A stretch of 64,000 nt of DNA from Adineta steineri. Lineage: Eukaryota; Rotifera; Eurotatoria; Adinetida; Adinetidae. Below, piece after piece: positions 1-12,843 of this stretch. The first letter of the stretch is position 1. Every line of letters begins with the position of its first letter. The notes beneath the pieces were generated by a model. It did not search any database, was not told where the DNA came from, and worked only from the letters and a program-made list of their open reading frames with translations. The translations under genes and the position numbers were made by a program. The stretch lies in NCBI GenBank assembly GCA_905250115.1, contig CAJNOI010000012.1:930088-994087 (forward strand), read 5' to 3'.

Positions 1-156
1 CTTGGCATTATTGGTAGTATTGCCTACTATTTTAAAGTATTCAAACCCAAACACAAAATCAATGTTAATAGTACTACTACAGCCGATGACATTCCCATGG
101 TATCGCCGAATAATACTACAGATAACAATACAACAGTGGATGCTCTGGTAGTTTAA
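1..156 (+). CDS. C-terminal end of a membrane protein (partial)
   Basis: An open frame enters from the left edge in frame 1 and stops with TAA at 154-156. It encodes 51 residues. The first dozen are hydrophobic and small (LGIIGSIAYY), followed by a basic stretch (FKVFKPKHK) and a polar tail rich in Asn and Thr. This is the usual look of the end of a transmembrane helix followed by a short cytoplasmic tail. An AATAAA-like signal follows about 100 bp downstream (around 257). The family cannot be named from this piece. The frame could be fortuitous, but the hydrophobic-to-basic switch and the nearby poly(A) signal argue for a real last exon. Confidence 0.5.
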   Translation, partial: LGIIGSIAYYFKVFKPKHKINVNSTTTADDIPMVSPNNTTDNNTTVDALVV

Positions 157-1523
157 ATGAATCCTATTACGAACATGCATCTAACATTAGTATCATCCTA
201 ACAACAAATATTTAACTACGCTAAAATCTTTATTCTATTACAATAATAAAACAACTAAATAAAATATAAATTGTAGTATTTGTGAAATGAAAGAAAAATT
301 ATTTAAATATGCGAGAAAAGTTATAGTTTTGGTTACTAAAATATTCGTATTAACACAAACAACATATAATTTCTAGCGCATGAATAAAAAGCAAATTGTT
401 AACGAACTTTTATTGTCTCAGTAACTATTAGTGAGAATATTGAGAAAAGGACCCTGTAGATAATTCAAAAAACTCGACATTATTAACATCACTAAAAATC
501 CTTGTGTTCAATGCAAATAGTTACTAATCTCATTAACAGCGATGAAATATCGATAACAGACATACAGTGATGAACTTGCGATGATAATTAACGTTCAAAT
601 CAGTTTTATGTGTAGATCTAAATGCTGAAATACTCCCACTAATTGATAGTAAAATGTCAAAGTATTGTCTCTACCAACAAATACCTTTAGTATTTCTATT
701 TTTCTTGACTATCGTTCAAGTTCTGAAAGAATTATTTGACACTAATAAAAATACGAAACTTTTTGGCATACGTTGAACATATTTCATTGTAAATAATCCA
801 AATAATAATTTATAAAATTATTCCATCGATGAATAAAAGATGGTAAAATCAATCAAAATTGTCGAAAACAAAACAGTCAGATATCACTAGAGTATAATGT
901 TAAATCAACAATAGTTTTCGTAGATAAGTGCTAGCGACTCATTTCTCTTAATTTAAGATTCCATATAGCAATGAAGGTCCTTCAACTGTTGTTATTAAAA
1001 TATAACATTACGCAAAATTTTGTAAATTATATTTTATCTGTTAATCTACATGCAGCACTGAAGATTATAAAGATACATATATAGATATTAAATAAATAAT
1101 ATTTATAGCTATAAAACAAATTTAGCAAAATATTTTATTGTGATATTTCTTTCTATTAATAATATTAGTTTGTAAAAATCACTAGCAGTCAACTATTTTG
1201 TCATTAATCACCAAAAAAATGATCATGTCCTTAAATAATAAAAGATCCATGATCATAATGACATGCAAAAGCGATGACCATGATGTTTCTAATAGTGTGA
1301 GTTTATCTTCAAACATAATTATAATATGAAACACAAGACATCTCAAACTATGGATGTATATTTTATGAAACTCTTTATATGTCGATAGCTAAAACAGAAA
1401 TATATATCTAATTGTAATCACAGAAAAATAGTAATTCTTTTCAAAAAATTTTTTTATTGAATAGAAATATTAATATCATTATTTTTAACACATGTAAATA
1501 ACAAACAAAAAAATATTTTTTAT
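157..1523. other. Intergenic, no gene seen
   Basis: AT-rich DNA between two genes that end towards each other. I see only poly(A)-signal-like AATAAA motifs near both ends (about 257 on +, about 1455 on - for the T-box gene) and no ORF, RNA gene or repeat. Confidence 0.6.
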
Positions 1524-3031
1524 CTAGTATTGTCCATTATCATTTGGCATTGGTAATAATGAAGTTAGATGATTGTCATCAGTTGATGTAGTATTCATCG
1601 ATGGTTGCATATAAAAAAATGATTTCGTATCAAGATCACTATTATTATTCACAGGATAATTGAAAGGAGTAAAAAATGGATATTGAGCTACTGATGCTGA
1701 TGAAGATGATGATGTTCCATATGGAAAATAATATGAAGATGATGGTGGATAATATGGATTCGAATAATAAGCAGTATTATCTGTTAATAGTGGTTGTGAT
1801 GATGATGCCGAAGAGTATGTAAAATTATTCGATAGCATTGGAGCATAATATGATGATATATCGAATGGTGAAGTTGATGATGATGGATATGGAGAAACTA
1901 GAAAAAACAAAGGAATTAAAATATATCTTCAGCTAGATTGTTGCCACGAAATGTTTTTCTCAAAGTAGTTTTATAATCAATAAAAAAAGAAAATATTTAC
2001 ATGTCATTTCATTTGTTGGTGATGTTTTTTGTTGTAATTGTGAATAATTATAAGGTGATGTTCGATATGATTTAATTTTAAGTCGATCAGGTCCTCCGGA
2101 AGATGATTCTTGTGAATGAAACATTTGATCATTACTTCCATTATCTTCTATCATTTCTCTAAATAGACACAACAAAATATTTAAATTATTTAAAATAATT
2201 AAATTTCATTCGTACCTTTTAACATTTCCTGTATCAAGAAAAGCTTTAGCGAATGGATTATATCGTATTTTTAATGCTTTTACCTATAATCAAAATAAGA
2301 TATTCAAATCAATTACTCTTATAAACACTTACTTCTTCATTTTGATAAGCTGTAACAGCAATGAATTCTGTTTCATTAAAACTAGTTTCATAAATTTTCT
2401 TTTTTGTCATAACATCAATAATAGAAATTCTTGGTCGATATTTATGAAGTGAATTAAGTAAAACCTAAAAAACAAATATTTTATTTTCATTGTTTTCTTT
2501 TTTTTAATTTTATTTACCTGTCCTGTGCCATGATTATCGACTTTATTTGTTAATTTAACTTTCGGAAATGAAATATTCTCTTTCATCCATGTTCGACCAT
2601 AATTTGGTGAATCTGGATGTTGATAAGATAAACGATTTACAACTGGATCAGGTTTTAAACCAGGCTGCCATTGACAACTTACAAAACGCCAACGATGAGT
2701 ATCAATTTGATCAAAAGATAATTCAACTGTATACATTTTTTCTGGATCTAATCCGCGAATATTAACTGAAATTATTGGAAACATTCGACGACCAACTTTT
2801 GTTACTCTAAAAAAGAACAACAATAAGTAATTTCTATTTGTATTAAATAAAAATATGACTCACATCATTTCATTTGTTAATTGATGAAATTGATCCCATA
2901 TATTTTGATTGTGTAAAGTAATAGTAATATTTTCTTCATTATAATTTTGTATTTGTTCATGTTCGTACTATAATTGAATATGTGAAAGATGATAATGAAA
3001 TTAATCAACTTACCTGTCCATAGTATTGCAT
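1524..3031 (-). CDS. T-box transcription factor, Brachyury-like
   Basis: Seven exons in phase: 3014-3031, 2864-2967, 2518-2806, 2333-2464, 2216-2283, 2001-2158 and 1524-1897. They give 380 residues. The T-box DNA-binding domain fills about residues 22-200 and shows its hallmarks: TNEMIVTK-GRRMFP, the HPDSPNYG and WMK motifs, KVKLTNK, LNSLHKY-PRI, FIAVTAYQNEE and ALKIRYNPFAKAFLD. The LTNK...GQ..LNSLHKY pattern and the downstream R-TSPY stretch are most like Brachyury, but a Tbx19-like or lineage-specific member is possible. The last exon encodes a Ser/Tyr/Pro-rich tail typical of a disordered regulatory region. I chose the start at 3029-3031 because it keeps phase into exon 2 (MQYYGQ). A longer ORF starting at 3101 runs into a stop after splicing. 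The expected role is a nuclear sequence-specific regulator of development. Confidence 0.92.
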
Positions 3032-5633
3032 TTTCTTTTTTGTTTGTAAGTAACACAGAAGTGAGAGATTCAAATTGTGAATTCTGACAAATGTCTATCA
3101 TATTTATTTTACATTTTTTCTCTTATGAACCAATGAGAACAATTCATAATGAGAGAACCAATGAATAAGCTTTTTTCTTTTCTCTCTCTCTCTCTCTCAT
3201 CAAGAGGAAATAACACACATATTGTATGTAGTTAGAAACGTATGAATGAACTCTTTATAACATATCAGGTATTATTTGGGATATTCGTCATCAAAATGAA
3301 ATTTCAAGTTAAGTTTAAAAATGACCGTCTTTGAAAATATCTTGGTTACACATAGAAACTTGATTGAGTAATAGAATTATTATTTTAAACGAAGTCAGGT
3401 TTTCATAAAACTGTAGTTTATTACTTTCGATAGAATAGTAAATTTTTAATTAATGTGCATACATACAAACTCTAATTTTGCTTTTCCTTCTCACTTCATA
3501 CAAATGGTATCCTTATCAATTAGCGTACTTTTTCTAATACAAGCAATTACATATGTATACATATATCAAGTACATTGATCGATATTGTTATACGTCACAC
3601 ATATTAATTGGTCTGCTATTGATTTATGATCTTAATTGTAGGTAGTAAAACAAGCTGAGATTTTTTTCTTCTTTCTTTCATATGTATATGTCAATTGGTC
3701 TAACTGTTTTGCATAATGAATAATATTTCAATTCGAATATGAAATTTATATTGAAATAGATTAACATTTAAAAGTGTTCAATCGATGGTTTGCTACTAAA
3801 GCATTGATTTCGTGATAACGAGTGTATCTAAAAAGAATTTTGAGAGCATCAATAAAATCTCAACTAGAAACGAACATAGATCTCTGATGAAATTATCTAT
3901 TTCATGTTTGTTTGTATTACAACTATTGATGTCAGTCTTGAAAGATGAAAGTATGTTTACCAAAGTCATAGGAAGACGACATGTTGTATAATTGATAGTT
4001 TGACATCAAGTTGTTTACTGAACAGTTGTACACTTATATATTTATAAAATTCGAAACACATTCTAAGAAAAAAATGAAGATAGCTGATCGATTTCGTAAA
4101 AGTATAAAAATGTGAAGCACAAATAGTTTATTGGAAAATGATACATTCATGTTCTTAGCCTTTAAACAATCATTTTACTGAAAGAGAATATTTACACGTG
4201 TCCGTTACTGTTCGTCTTTATATTGTGTCTATGAGTAAGACTAAGATAACTCTACAACAATTCGTGTGTACAGTTCCGTGGCCGCGAATCATAATCGTTT
4301 TATGTTTTGTTCAGTCTACCTAGGCGTTTTTCAATAAACTCAATACTAATAACAGAGCTAAATGATTTTCTTTGTAATTGAGATGGTTAAAAAGCGATGA
4401 TACACGTTGCTAAATACGAATTCTTCTTCAGTTCAAAGGCATATTTATAGACAACTCTAATTTTATCGATTCATATTTAATATAAGAACAAATAAGAATA
4501 TAGTTAACAACACCAATATCTTAAATTAAAGGCGTCTATTTAGACGTTAAGTAATTTATTGAACACAAATATAAGTAAAAATTTCGGTGTGCGAGAAACA
4601 AGTAGATGACAGTCATCCGCTCTGTCTGTTCTCGAATATTGTGCTAATCTACTTTCATTTCATTATCAGATTCTTGTATTTCTATAAAACTTGCTATTGT
4701 TTGTTGGTCCAAAAATAAATGTCGAGCACAAGATCAATATATATAAAACCTGCATCAAATGACTAATTTCGAATCGTCCGTTGGATGGGATGTAGTTTAT
4801 TTGTAAAAAAAATCATAGACTATATATAGAGTAGTGGGTCGGATGCGATAAACATCAATATACATAGTACATATGAAAAGCCAAACACATGTGATGGAGA
4901 GAAACGAAAGAATTTATGTATATGTGACGTTTGCTAAAAGAAATGATCACAAGGGAACGATCGAAAAATAACCTTCTCAATCATTTTTTGTTATTTATCA
5001 AATTTTACTTATATATTGATTAATACGTTTAGAAAAAAACTTAATTATGGAAAAATATTATTTTAATTAGGCATTTGTGAGGATCCTGCTATCCTCCGAT
5101 CAATGTGTATAATCAACACATTAAACATATGATAGATAGACTATATAAATCTTTCCTATGTATAGGTAAGAGAGAGTGAATATGAACACAAAGATAATAT
5201 GAACGACACTAGGGAGAGATGTAGGAAGTGAAGAAATGATACTGTAGATGGGGAAGTCGTGTGGCTTATAGCAGAAATCAGCTTAGCATTTATATAATTT
5301 TACTTTGCGCTTAAATAGGTGCATGAATTAAACAATATAGAATACCAGTTTATTTGAAGTTATTATTTTTTTTAACTTTATGCTCTTGTCTTTATAGATC
5401 TGTACTCAATTACCTTTGACTTTGGGTATACGCTATGTCCACGTGCAAAGAAGAAGAAGAAGAAGAATCGCGATGTTTCTCTTTATTCATTCGCCAATTA
5501 TCTGTATCGTATTATTATTAATGTTGTAGTATATATATCGAAGAGAATAGTATCAATTCAGTTTATAGACTAAATAACGATAGTCACGTTTACACTCACG
5601 TACACAAAAGTTCAACGAGTATAATTATTCAAA
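3032..5633. other. Long divergent intergenic region
   Basis: A 2.6 kb AT-rich stretch between the divergent T-box and catalase genes, so it must hold both promoters. I see a CT dinucleotide run at about 3177-3199 and a GAA trinucleotide run at about 5450-5467, but no supported gene. The unusual length for this compact genome fits a developmental regulator with distal control elements, which is an inference. Confidence 0.55.
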
Positions 5634-7558
5634 ATGGAAGGTGGTTCATCAATTATGAAGCGTATTGCTGGTCGAGATCACTCTCAAGTCCTAGTTGATG
5701 CTCAAAGTAATCCGGTTAACGTTGATAAGCGTTCATTAACAACAATTATTGATGCGCAATCTGGTCTATTGGATCACCCTGTTAAAAGTACTATGATACA
5801 AAAAGAAGATAATCAAACTAATAAAGATTCAAGTTTAATCGGTACAGTTACATCTCTTTTAAAACCTTTATCAGGAAATAGCGATGTACCACCAACATTA
5901 ACATCAGTCAATGGATATCGTCTTGGTGATGCTACACATTGTCTTAATATAAATGGTTATCCTGTTGTATCAGATGGTATATTATTTGAAAAACAACAAA
6001 CATTTAATCGATCAAAAATTGTTGAACGTGCAGTACATGCATGTGGTAGTGGAGCATTTGGTTATTTTGAAGTTACACATGATGTATCATCATTATGTAA
6101 AGCTGATTTTCTATCAAAAGTTGGTAAAATAACTCCAGTTATGATACGTTTTTCAACAACTACATATGGACGAGAATTTCCTGATTCAGCTCGAAATCCA
6201 CGTGGTATTGCTATGAAATTCTATACAGATGAAGGCAATTATGATATATTATCAATAAATTTTCCTGTTTTTTTTGTACGTGATCCAACACAAGGTCCTG
6301 ATGTTATTCGATCTCAACAACGTAATCCAAATAATTTTCGTGTTAATTGGGATGCAACATTAGATTTTATGTCTCTTGTACCTGAAGGTATGTTAGGTAA
6401 TACATGGTATTGGTCTGATCATGGTACACCTGTTGGTAAGATATAAATATTCTAATTGAACAAAACAAAAAGTATTTTTCGATTTTTAGGTTGGCGACAT
6501 ATGGATGCTTTTCCAATTCATACATTTAAATGGGTTAATTCACAAAATGAACATGTTTATATACGTTATAAATTTAGTACAACACAAGGCGTAAAAAATT
6601 TTACTGATGCTGAAGCAATACGTATGTGTGGTGAAGATCCTGATTATGCTAAACGTGATCTTTGGCAACATTTGGATAATGGTGGCACACATGAATTTAA
6701 ATGTCAAATACAAATGATGGATGAAAATGACATTAAAAAAATAACTGATTTTGATCCATTTGATGCAACGAAAATTTGGCCAGAAGACCGATATCCATTA
6801 ATTGAATTTGGACGTTTAGTTTTAGATAGAAATCCAGAAAATTATCATCGTGATGTTGAACAAGTTGCATTTTCACCTGGTAAAATTATTACTAATTTAT
6901 TCTGAACATAAAATTTACTTGTTCGTTTTGTTTTATAGGTAGTTTAGTACCTGGTATTGAACCATCACCAGATGCACTTTTACAATTTCGTATGTTTCTC
7001 TATCGAGATGCACAATTATATCGTTTAGGTGTAAATTTTCATCAAATTCCAGTTAATTGTCCATTTATGACACGTCAACATCATCCATCCGTTCGTGATG
7101 GACGTTTAAGATGTGATGCAAATGGTGGTGTAGAACCAAATTATTATCCAAATTCATTTTCTCATCCACCACATGCTCGTCCGGATTTAACATGTAATGA
7201 AAAACCTGTACCTTTACAAGGACATTTAGCTCGAAAATCACATTCACGTCATGAAAACCAACTTCCACCTGATGCGGAATATGCTCAAGCACGTCAATTT
7301 TATTTACATGGTTTAAATCATGCACAACGAGCTAATCTCTATCATAATATCGCAAAAATATTTCCAGCTGTATCAAGACTCGATATCAAACTTCGTTTTC
7401 TTGTAGCTTGTTATAAAGTTCATCCAGATTATGTTCGTGGAATTTTAGCATTATATAATGAAATATCTTTTCAACAAGTTGAACAAGCTGCAATGAAACT
7501 TCAGGAGAAACATACGGTCGATCGTACTAATGGTTATGAACCGTATGATTTATCATAA
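5634..7558 (+). CDS. CAT: Catalase
   Basis: Three exons (5634-6435, 6490-6879, 6939-7558) join in phase to 603 residues. This is a heme catalase degrading hydrogen peroxide to water and oxygen. The distal His is residue 135 in RAVHACGSGAFGYFEVT. The distal Asn is residue 209 in NFPVFFVRD. The proximal heme-ligand Tyr is residue 419 in FLYRDAQLYRLG. The motifs RNPRGIAMKFYT, VNCPF and NYYPNSF are also present. Compared with vertebrate catalase, where the distal His is at about position 75, there is an extra polar N-terminal segment of about 60 residues. It does not look like a signal peptide. The C terminus ends DLS, without a clear SKL peroxisomal signal, so location is uncertain. Both introns are 54-59 bp. 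Catalases fit the desiccation and oxidative-stress biology of bdelloids. Confidence 0.97.
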
Positions 7559-7840
7559 ACTTACTAATTGTAATCAATTCTTTTTTTTTGCTTTATTATA
7601 CTCACGCATCTTAGTTATTTGATTTATCTCTTACTAAATAAAATTTAAAAGAAAAATTAATGAAATTTAAAATATTTTATTCGTGTATTTCTTCTTATTT
7701 ATTTAATTTATTCTTGTTGTAGTTTTGTGTTATTCTCTATGATTAAAAAACAACAAGTATACATCGAGTGTGTATGGATGTTATATAAAAGAAAACAAAA
7801 ACGGAGAAGAAAGAAGATTAATATTCATCGAACGTATTTT

Positions 7841-9768
7841 TTACGAAGATTTTGTTGATACTTTTGTTGTTGTTGTTGTTGTCTTTGTTGTTGTACTTCC
7901 AACTTTTTGTGTTTTAGTTTTTTTTACCAAGTTAACACCTGATAATCGTTTAGCTCTTATTGATTCATGAGTACGTAATTTACGAGCAGCAACCTTTAAG
8001 AAAAAAAATAAGATAAAAATGTTATAAAAAGAAAAAAAAAGTATATTCCTACTTTAGTTTCAGCTGTTGTTCCTGTACGTCGTCCTTTAAGTGATTTTAA
8101 AAGTGTTGCACGTTTTTGAACAGCAGCATATGGATTAAGTCGTGACATTAAACTAATGTTTTTCAATGGATTTTTCTTTATTTTACGACGTGCTTGACGT
8201 TTACTATTTTATAATTTATATTTAGAAAAGAATTAATTATACAAAATAAATTTTACATACATTGGTGCACGAAGTACACTTTGAATTTCAAATGCTTTAA
8301 GTAAACGTCCTAAATCACTGTTTGTCATCATTGGTTGAGGAAGACTAGAAATAAATAAATATTTAAGAATATATGACATAGAAATATTTCGTTGTTTCTA
8401 AACATTTGAAAATTTTTAGAGAACTTTTATCTATGGCAAAGAACAAAAATTCTCAAATGCGGATCGATGAAGCATTGAAAGAAAAAAATAATAATAATAT
8501 CTTACTTAAAATCAGCTTTAAGTTGAGATTTTTTACTCCATGTACCATAGAGGCTATCGAGTTTCTTAAAAGCTGATTCAGTCCAGATGACAAATCGACC
8601 AACATGACCACCAGGTGCCAAACGAAGTAAATTCAATCGTTCAACACATAACAATGATACACCTAAAAGTAAGAATAAAATGAATTAGAGACTCATTTTA
8701 ACCCATTATTGGACGCATAGATCTATAGAAAAATTTTAAGTTGTTTGTTCAAAATGAAGAAGAAATACTTTATGGATATAAAAATATTTCCGAAGACGTA
8801 AACAATCAGTTTTTCAATATTCCTCTCAGTTTTTAGAGCAACATTTCATATTGATTAAGATGTTCTCTCAAGATAAGAGGCAACAAGATCTATTTTAATA
8901 TATTTTTATTCTTACCCGGAATATTACGAAAAGCTTTTTTAACACCATTATCTTTATCATAGATAACAACTGGACCACGTTTCATTACTGTTCGTCGATT
9001 ACGCATTTTTCCTTTACCGGCACGTGTATGTTTTGATGCATAAACTTTAAGTATATCAGACCATGCACCAACTTTACGTAAAAGTGCAACAGCTTCTTTA
9101 GTTTTTTTTAAATCTTGAATTTTATCCGATAAAACTAATGGTATTTCTGGTACTGTTTCAATACTATGTCCTAATAAATAAAAATAACAAAATTTTCAAT
9201 ATCAATAATTTGTTTGTTTTTTCAAAACAAACCTTTAGCTAAAACAAGTGATGGAACACCTGATGCTGCAATAGCACTGACAAGTGCATAACGTCGTTGT
9301 TTTAAATTTATTTTTCTATGCCATTTACGCCATACTTTTAATGGTGCATACATTCGACCACCACGACACATATTACCGAAAGCACCTTGACCTGATCGAT
9401 GTGTACCACCACCACGTACACGAGGAATACGAGCTACAGCACGACCTGTACCCCATGATTCGGCTGATGTTTGTTCACCTAATCGAAAAAAAATCAATAA
9501 ATTTTGTTAAACAGACAAAAAAAAAGATCATACCAGCTTTAGTACTAACAGCATGTGCTTGTCGTTTATTACGTCTCATTTGATCATGAACAAAATTCAC
9601 AATATCAGTACGAATAGGTGCACGAAAAACAGCTGGTAAAAGTACTGATTTTCCTGTTGATTGCCCTTTTTCATCGTACACACTCACAAGGGGTCGCGAA
9701 GCGGCCTAAATATATACATAATTAATAAAGATAATCAATTGAAACAAAAGAAATATAACACAAACCAT
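7841..9768 (-). CDS. RPL4: 60S ribosomal protein L4 (uL4)
   Basis: Eight coding exons: 9766-9768 (ATG only), 9534-9705, 9233-9478, 8916-9170, 8506-8662, 8261-8344, 8053-8203 and 7841-7993. They give 406 residues in uninterrupted phase. The sequence follows eukaryotic RPL4 from end to end. Examples are [11 protein letters not shown] near the start, [18 protein letters not shown], the long loop [58 protein letters not shown] and KKNPLKN. The lineage-specific tail is Lys/Thr-rich (a [11 protein letters not shown] run), encoded by an ACA repeat near 7870. The first coding exon is only the start codon, a common arrangement in ribosomal protein genes. It is a structural component of the large ribosomal subunit lining the exit tunnel. 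It is transcribed divergently from the isomerase gene. Confidence 0.97.
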
Positions 9769-10372
9769 ATTAGTAGATCTTAGTTGATTTTTATTTAAAT
9801 TCAAAAGCAAATGGATACTGATGATTATTATCAACCTCCACCGAAAAAATCTGGATTTTTATTGATAAATATTGGATATACGAATTTTTTAATATTTATA
9901 TTAACTCTTATTTAAAATCTAATGATTTAATAACATAGTTTATAGTTTTTATTTCGAAATATACAAAGATAATATAAATGCATTAATATCTTATAAGATG
10001 AATAAATCTGAAGATGTCAGTATTTTCTAGATTTAACCAATCCAGTCATTAGAGACTCGATCGATTCCATTCAAAGAACAATTATTATAATGATAATAAA
10101 TTCGATATTTTCTAGATCAGCATCTCGATTTAAATAATTCAGCATTTATGAAATTACCTAACTTAATTATTAATATACCATCTATCGATTAGAATATTTA
10201 CGTGACTGTTTTTATCATCGAATTCTTGAAATGGCAACTAGCAAATAAATTTTTTTTTGTTTTGTACAGCTCAAATATCTGTTTTAATGCAATAAATCTA
10301 AAATAAAATACTTTTTTTTTAAATAAAATAAAAAAAATTCATTTACATCTTTTCAACTCATACGATATTTAG
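9769..10372. other. Divergent promoter region of RPL4 and MPI
   Basis: About 600 bp of AT-rich DNA between two divergent genes. No clear TATA box or ORF was seen. A TTTAG directly precedes the MPI start codon, which would serve as a 3' splice acceptor for a spliced leader or a 5' UTR intron. Confidence 0.5.
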
Positions 10373-11539
10373 ATGCATCCAATACGTGGTACAGTTCAAC
10401 CTTATGCTTGGGGTATGATTGGTTCTTCTTCACTTGTTGCTCAACTTGCATCAAAATCATCTTCAATTGTATCTAATCAACCATATGCAGAATATTGGAT
10501 GGGTACACATCCGAAAGGCGAATCATATTTAATTGATAATAATAATGAAACAAGTTTAAAATCATATTTAAAATGTGATTTACCATTTTTATTTAAAGTT
10601 CTTAGTGTTGAAACAGCTTTAAGTATTCAAGCACATCCAAATAAAGAACATGCAAAAATTCTACATAAAACAAATCCAAAAGAATATCCCGATGATAATC
10701 ATAAACCTGAAATGGCAATTGCATTAACAAAATTTGAATGTCTATGTGCATTTCGTCCTTATAATGAAATCAATGAATTTATACAAAAATATGAACAATT
10801 ACAAATTTTATGTAAGAAAAATATTTGTGATGAATTTTCGAATGCGATTTCATCAAATGCTGATTTATCTATTCAACAATATTTACTTAAACAACTCTAT
10901 TCGAATTTAATGCAATCTTCATCGACAATTATAGCAGGATGTGTTAATGCTCATCTTCAATCGATTTCAAAATCAACTGATGAACTTTCACGTTTATTTG
11001 AACGTCTTAATAAACAATATCCCGGTGGTGATGTGGGTTTATTTTCAATCTATTTTTTTAATTATATTATATTAAATCCTGGTGATGCTATTCTTCTTAA
11101 AGCTAATATACCACATGCTTATTTACATGGCGAATGTATTGAATGTATGGCATGTTCGGATAATGTTGTACGTGCTGGTTTAACACCAAAATTTAAAGAT
11201 ATTTCAACATTAATTGATATGCTTGATTATGCACCATTAACTATTGAACAAACAAAATTTCGTGGAAAGAAAATTTCAGAAAATACAACACAATTTGATC
11301 CAAAACAAGTATCGAATATTGATGATTTTATTGTCGAAGAAATAAAAGGAAAAAATGGAAGTATCAATGCAATTGATCAATCAAGTTTAATGATTATTGT
11401 TCAAGGACAAGGAACAATGAACGAAGGAAAAATTCATTTTAATGAAGCTAATGTTTTTCTTATCGATAAACATACATCTATCGATTTTACATCTGATAAT
11501 CACCTTTTAGCATATCGTGCTTATTCACTTATTCAATAA
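10373..11539 (+). CDS. MPI: Mannose-6-phosphate isomerase, type I
   Basis: A single exon encodes 388 residues (human MPI has about 423). The enzyme interconverts mannose-6-phosphate and fructose-6-phosphate in the cytosol, feeding GDP-mannose for glycosylation. Type I zinc-site motifs are intact: LSIQAHPNKEHA near residue 80, supplying Gln and His ligands; NHKPEMAIALT, supplying the Glu; and HAYLHGECIECMACSDNVVRAGLTPKF, supplying the last His and the catalytic Arg region. The N-terminal VQPYAWG is also typical. The start follows TTTAG directly. The gene lacks introns although its neighbours have them. An AATAAA overlaps the stop codon, and the next gene starts 58 bp downstream on the same strand. 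The two may therefore be co-transcribed. Confidence 0.96.
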   Translation: MHPIRGTVQPYAWGMIGSSSLVAQLASKSSSIVSNQPYAEYWMGTHPKGESYLIDNNNETSLKSYLKCDLPFLFKVLSVETALSIQAHPNKEHAKILHKTNPKEYPDDNHKPEMAIALTKFECLCAFRPYNEINEFIQKYEQLQILCKKNICDEFSNAISSNADLSIQQYLLKQLYSNLMQSSSTIIAGCVNAHLQSISKSTDELSRLFERLNKQYPGGDVGLFSIYFFNYIILNPGDAILLKANIPHAYLHGECIECMACSDNVVRAGLTPKFKDISTLIDMLDYAPLTIEQTKFRGKKISENTTQFDPKQVSNIDDFIVEEIKGKNGSINAIDQSSLMIIVQGQGTMNEGKIHFNEANVFLIDKHTSIDFTSDNHLLAYRAYSLIQ

Positions 11540-11597
11540 AAAATTATATTTTATTATTTTTATCCTTAAGTTAAATCGGTAGATTCTAAAATTTTAG

Positions 11598-12843
11598 ATG
11601 TCTGTAACATTATTACTTATATGTCGTCGTTCATTAAACTTACCACACTTATCATCCGGAAAATCAACACTCGTAAGTTACATAAAAGTCTTAAATAAAT
11701 AACGTATCATCATTTGTAGTATGATGTTTCACATAACTAATGTTTCATCTAGCGGGTGGGTGGCCCCCACTCGAACAATGAGACTTAGATAAAGCATTGT
11801 TAGGCGGCGCCCATCCGAAGTTTTCATTTCGTCCACATGGAAAAAGAAACCTGGGTAAAATACTGCACATAAGCGATCAGAAAAAATATTAAATAGAAAA
11901 GCTGAAGTTTTTGTGCAACCGATGATTTTACTTTTTATGTTTTATTTAGCTACGTCCACTTTATTTTTCTTCGACAATATTTAGTGTACAATCATCGACA
12001 TTAAAATCAAAATATGGTTCATTAAAACCTGCATCACCTGATAATCCATTTCGTGAACCAACTGATGAAAAATCTCGTCGTCTTAAATTACAAGAACATA
12101 TACGTTTTCGAGAAAAATTTCAATTAGGAAATGAATATGAATTAGTCTATGCTATGCCTAGACAACGAATGTATAGTTTAATGCATTTATTATGTACATG
12201 TGCTAGTATAACAATGTTTTCTTTTATTGCAATACACTTTTATCGTGATGCGCTTGATCTGGAACCATTAATAACTGCTACTAATCAACAAATACCACCC
12301 TATATTTATGATTCAATTGCAGCAATGATTGGCACAGTTTTTGCAACAGGTATACATAGAAACTATTCTAGTTGAAATATTATATTTATTTATTTTTTTT
12401 GTTTAGTATTATTTCTTATATCTCGAATGCCAGTTCGATTGTATTATTCACCTGTTCGTCATTCATATGCATTATTTTATCATCCAATGATAGGTGTACT
12501 TCGACAAAAGAAAATTTCATTTAATAATAATCAATATAGTATAATTCCACAAGAGTTAGACAGTATTCAATCAGCAGAACGATCAATAAAACTTCATATT
12601 GATTTTGGTCAAGGTTTATTTAGATTAAAAAATAATTTCTATTTAATTGAGAATTATTTTCGTTCAAAAAATGATATACATAGAATTAAAACAAAAGATA
12701 GTCAAGCTGAAAAAACAATGAATAATGAAAAAGAACAAACTCAAGAAGACGAAAGTGATATGTGGCAAACAGTCGTTGAACGAAAAGATCAACCTAGTAA
12801 TAATAATACTCAACGATCAAGACAGAAAAAGACTTTTATGTAA
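11598..12843 (+). CDS. Two-TM protein, probably mitochondrial (TMEM223/TMEM186/TMEM70-like)
   Basis: Three exons (11598-11672, 11950-12349, 12407-12843) give 303 residues in phase. The N terminus (MSVTLLLICRRSLNLPHL) is basic and amphipathic, like a mitochondrial presequence. Two hydrophobic helices follow, MHLLCTCASITMFSFIAIHF and an IAAMIGTVFATGVLFLI segment across the second splice. After them comes MPVRLYYSP and a C-terminal soluble part ending in a Lys/Glu/Gln-rich tail. This topology, with a beta-rich segment after the second helix, resembles the TMEM70/TMEM186/TMEM223 group of respiratory-chain assembly factors. I could not decide between them, and similarity is weak. The ATG is preceded directly by ATTTTAG, a splice-acceptor-like site only 58 bp after the MPI stop. 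The model is firm; the family assignment is tentative. Confidence 0.8.

Noticed and set aside
2877..3101. 74-codon minus-strand frame as T-box first exon
   Set aside because: Joining it to the next exon gives an immediate stop; the ATG at 3029-3031 in another frame keeps phase and yields the T-box N terminus.
7770..7970. Plus-strand frame with a Val run
   Set aside because: It is the antisense of the Thr-rich tail of RPL4.
9284..9583. Plus-strand 99-codon frame
   Set aside because: Antisense shadow of RPL4 exons; no homology of its own.
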